A stretch of 25,771 nt of DNA, taken from contig WSMU01000010.1 of NCBI GenBank assembly GCA_013316395.1, positions 1 to 25,771 on the forward strand. Reading direction: 5' to 3'. The notes below the pieces were generated by a model that made no database searches, was not told where the DNA came from, and saw only the letters and a list, made by a program, of their open reading frames with translations. The translations under genes were made by a program, and so were the position numbers. The stretch is from Alphaproteobacteria bacterium (GTDB lineage: Bacteria; Pseudomonadota; Alphaproteobacteria; Rs-D84). This document shows, one piece after another, positions 24,592 through 25,771 of the stretch; position 1 is the first letter of the stretch; every line of letters starts with the position of its first letter.

Positions 24592-24743
24592 AAAAACACC
24601 GCCGTGATGAAGGGCGGTTGGAGGTTAGAAACTATAATAACAATAGTGCCGTTTATTTAGATATATCACAGCCCTCCAACCGGTTGTGGAGCTTAAATGT
24701 TATTAGAGGTTTCTACACCTCACACCGGGTATCACCCGATGCG
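24592..24743 (-). ncRNA. structured RNA, copy C, leader of the second small HTH gene
   Basis: Read on the minus strand: 5' hairpin CGGGT/ACCCG (24738-24726); closing stem GAGGTgTAGAAAC (24721-24709) with GTTTCTAACCTC (24632-24621); inner stem AATAACA (24704-24698) with TGTTATT (24642-24636); hairpin CTCCA/TGGAG (24691-24674); weak GTG/CAC hairpin (24669-24646); terminator ACCGCC/GGCGGT (24618-24598) with a T-run. GGTTGGAGG (24681-24673) is a perfect nine-base complement of CCTCCAACC (24624-24616), which joins the closing stem to the terminator. The first inner hairpin of copies A and B is missing. CCTCCA also matches TGGAGG at the ribosome site of the following gene. Confidence 0.75.
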
Positions 24744-24749
24744 GTATGA

Positions 24750-24777
24750 ATTATATCAGACGTGGTAAGATATGCAA
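24750..24777 (-). promoter_or_regulatory. promoter of structured RNA copy C
   Basis: TTGCAT (24777-24772) and TATAAT (24755-24750) are 16 bases apart, directly behind the T-run of the upstream gene's terminator. Confidence 0.7.
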
Positions 24778-24803
24778 ACAAAAAACGCCCCGTTCGGGGC
24801 GTT
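24778..24803 (-). terminator. terminator of the right-edge gene
   Basis: On the minus strand AACGCCCCG / CGGGGCGTT with an AA loop is followed by a T-run. The core stem is the same as the infB terminator. Confidence 0.9.
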
Positions 24804-24809
24804 GGTACT

Positions 24810-25771
24810 TTACGGGCACTGGGCCAGCTGATTTAACACATTTTGCACATCATTATTGATAGAGACGGTAATTTCACGCTGCAGACCGTCTATATATGTA
24901 TAATCAAACTTCGATTCGGCAAATTCCGGGGCCGCCGCGTATGCATCGCGGAACGGGGCCAGCATGGCCGTAAACCATTGCCGCCCGCGGCACAGGCATC
25001 CGTTGCGAACGTCGGCCGCAACCGCCGCGGTTGCGGTATTGGGATATTTTGTGTCAAATTCTGCGTCCGTCATCATCAGACAGCGGTTCCCCAGACCGTA
25101 AAAGTTCGCATCATCGGCCAAGAATTTATAAACCAGACCATCGGACGCACCGGCTTTCTTTAATGAATATGCCATTCCATCGGTGCAGCATGCCTGGGCC
25201 GAACGCATCAGCATTTTATATCTGTCCAACAGCGGTGCCGCCGTCGGGTCGGATGCCTTGATTCCCTTGTTGCACTTGGCCTTGGCGATGAATGCATCCA
25301 ACAGTTCCGGGCGAACCTTGGGGCTGCGCGGGGCGACTGTCTCGCGAACCATGGGCTTGCGCCGCCATATTTCGCATTCTGTTTCCGAATCGAACGGACA
25401 GCTGTCACCCGCCCCAAAGGCAATAGCGACAACTTCTGTCATATCTTGGGCCACGTATTCAGGGCGCGGCGCCGGAATTGCCGGTGTGTCAACATTGTTA
25501 ACGACCAAGGTGTCCGTCCACAGATTCTCTGCCGGCTTGTTCGGCATTAGTAATTCTTCGACACGTGCACGTGTCGCGGCCGCATCGCTCATGTTTTGGT
25601 TATATAGCGCCACCGCGTCAATCGATTCGGGTTCTTCTATAACCGCGGGCGGTGTCCCATACCGGGCCATAACCGATTCGGCTGGGCTGTCTATCTCGCG
25701 CAGGTAAATTTCCGGCGCGGGCTCCAGATACCAATCCGAAAAGTCTTTCTTTTTATAATTAACAATAGAAT
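24810..25771 (-). CDS. unknown cysteine-containing protein, 5' truncated by window edge
   Basis: The frame stays open from the window edge to the stop at 24812-24810, giving about 319 residues. An internal ATG at 25670 has no ribosome site, and the 33 codons above it read as normal protein (acidic, with PEIYLREIDSP), so the gene probably begins outside the window. No signal or membrane segment is seen in the visible part. Cysteines cluster in CPFDSETECEIW, QACCTDG and NGCLCRGRQW. The region GRQWFTAMLAPFRDAYAAAP looks helical. No family was recognised. A terminator follows directly. Confidence 0.72.
   Translation of the reverse strand, partial: SIVNYKKKDFSDWYLEPAPEIYLREIDSPAESVMARYGTPPAVIEEPESIDAVALYNQNMSDAAATRARVEELLMPNKPAENLWTDTLVVNNVDTPAIPAPRPEYVAQDMTEVVAIAFGAGDSCPFDSETECEIWRRKPMVRETVAPRSPKVRPELLDAFIAKAKCNKGIKASDPTAAPLLDRYKMLMRSAQACCTDGMAYSLKKAGASDGLVYKFLADDANFYGLGNRCLMMTDAEFDTKYPNTATAAVAADVRNGCLCRGRQWFTAMLAPFRDAYAAAPEFAESKFDYTYIDGLQREITVSINNDVQNVLNQLAQCP

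Overview
The window looks like chromosomal DNA of an alphaproteobacterium. Supporting signs are the gene order lptG-lptD-surA, a nusA-infB pair, an lpxD-fabZ pair, a small regulator resembling the N-terminus of alphaproteobacterial S24-type repressors, and a tRNA with an encoded CCA end. The unfamiliar cysteine-rich secreted proteins and compact overlapping genes fit an uncultured, possibly host-associated lineage. That placement is an inference from family resemblance, not from a search.

Layout, left to right. Positions 1-4998 form one + strand run: the end of an unknown protein, two paralogous type IV prepilin-like proteins resembling PilV tip pilins, a zinc-ribbon membrane protein, a secreted protein and an RluD-family pseudouridine synthase. 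Positions 5081-8557 encode a 1158-residue secreted protein with five six-cysteine modules. It is closed by two terminators. From 13938 down to 8630 runs a minus-strand operon for outer-membrane biogenesis: lptG, lptD, a SurA-like chaperone, rlmN and a small unknown gene. Divergent from it are nusA and infB (14102-18088), without rimP directly upstream or ylxR between them.

Between infB and fabZ, two structured RNAs lie in tandem, the second leading directly into a small helix-turn-helix (HTH) gene. fabZ and lpxD follow on the minus strand. On the + strand are two secreted cysteine-containing proteins (20546-23200), tRNA-Val(UAC), a small membrane protein and an OmpA-family lipoprotein. On the minus strand a third copy of the structured RNA leads into a second small HTH gene. 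The window ends inside another unknown minus-strand gene.

The strongest candidate for something undescribed is the three-copy RNA. Each copy has a TATAAT promoter element, a 5' hairpin, a long-range closing stem ending in a CUCC strand, inner hairpins and a terminal hairpin with a U-run. In every copy an internal GGYUGGA segment is complementary to the UCCARCC segment that joins the closing stem to the terminator, and the sequence covaries. This has the form of a terminator/antiterminator switch. Two of the three copies sit directly upstream of small HTH regulators that have no visible promoter of their own. This is pattern reading by eye; no covariance model, homology search or expression data was available.
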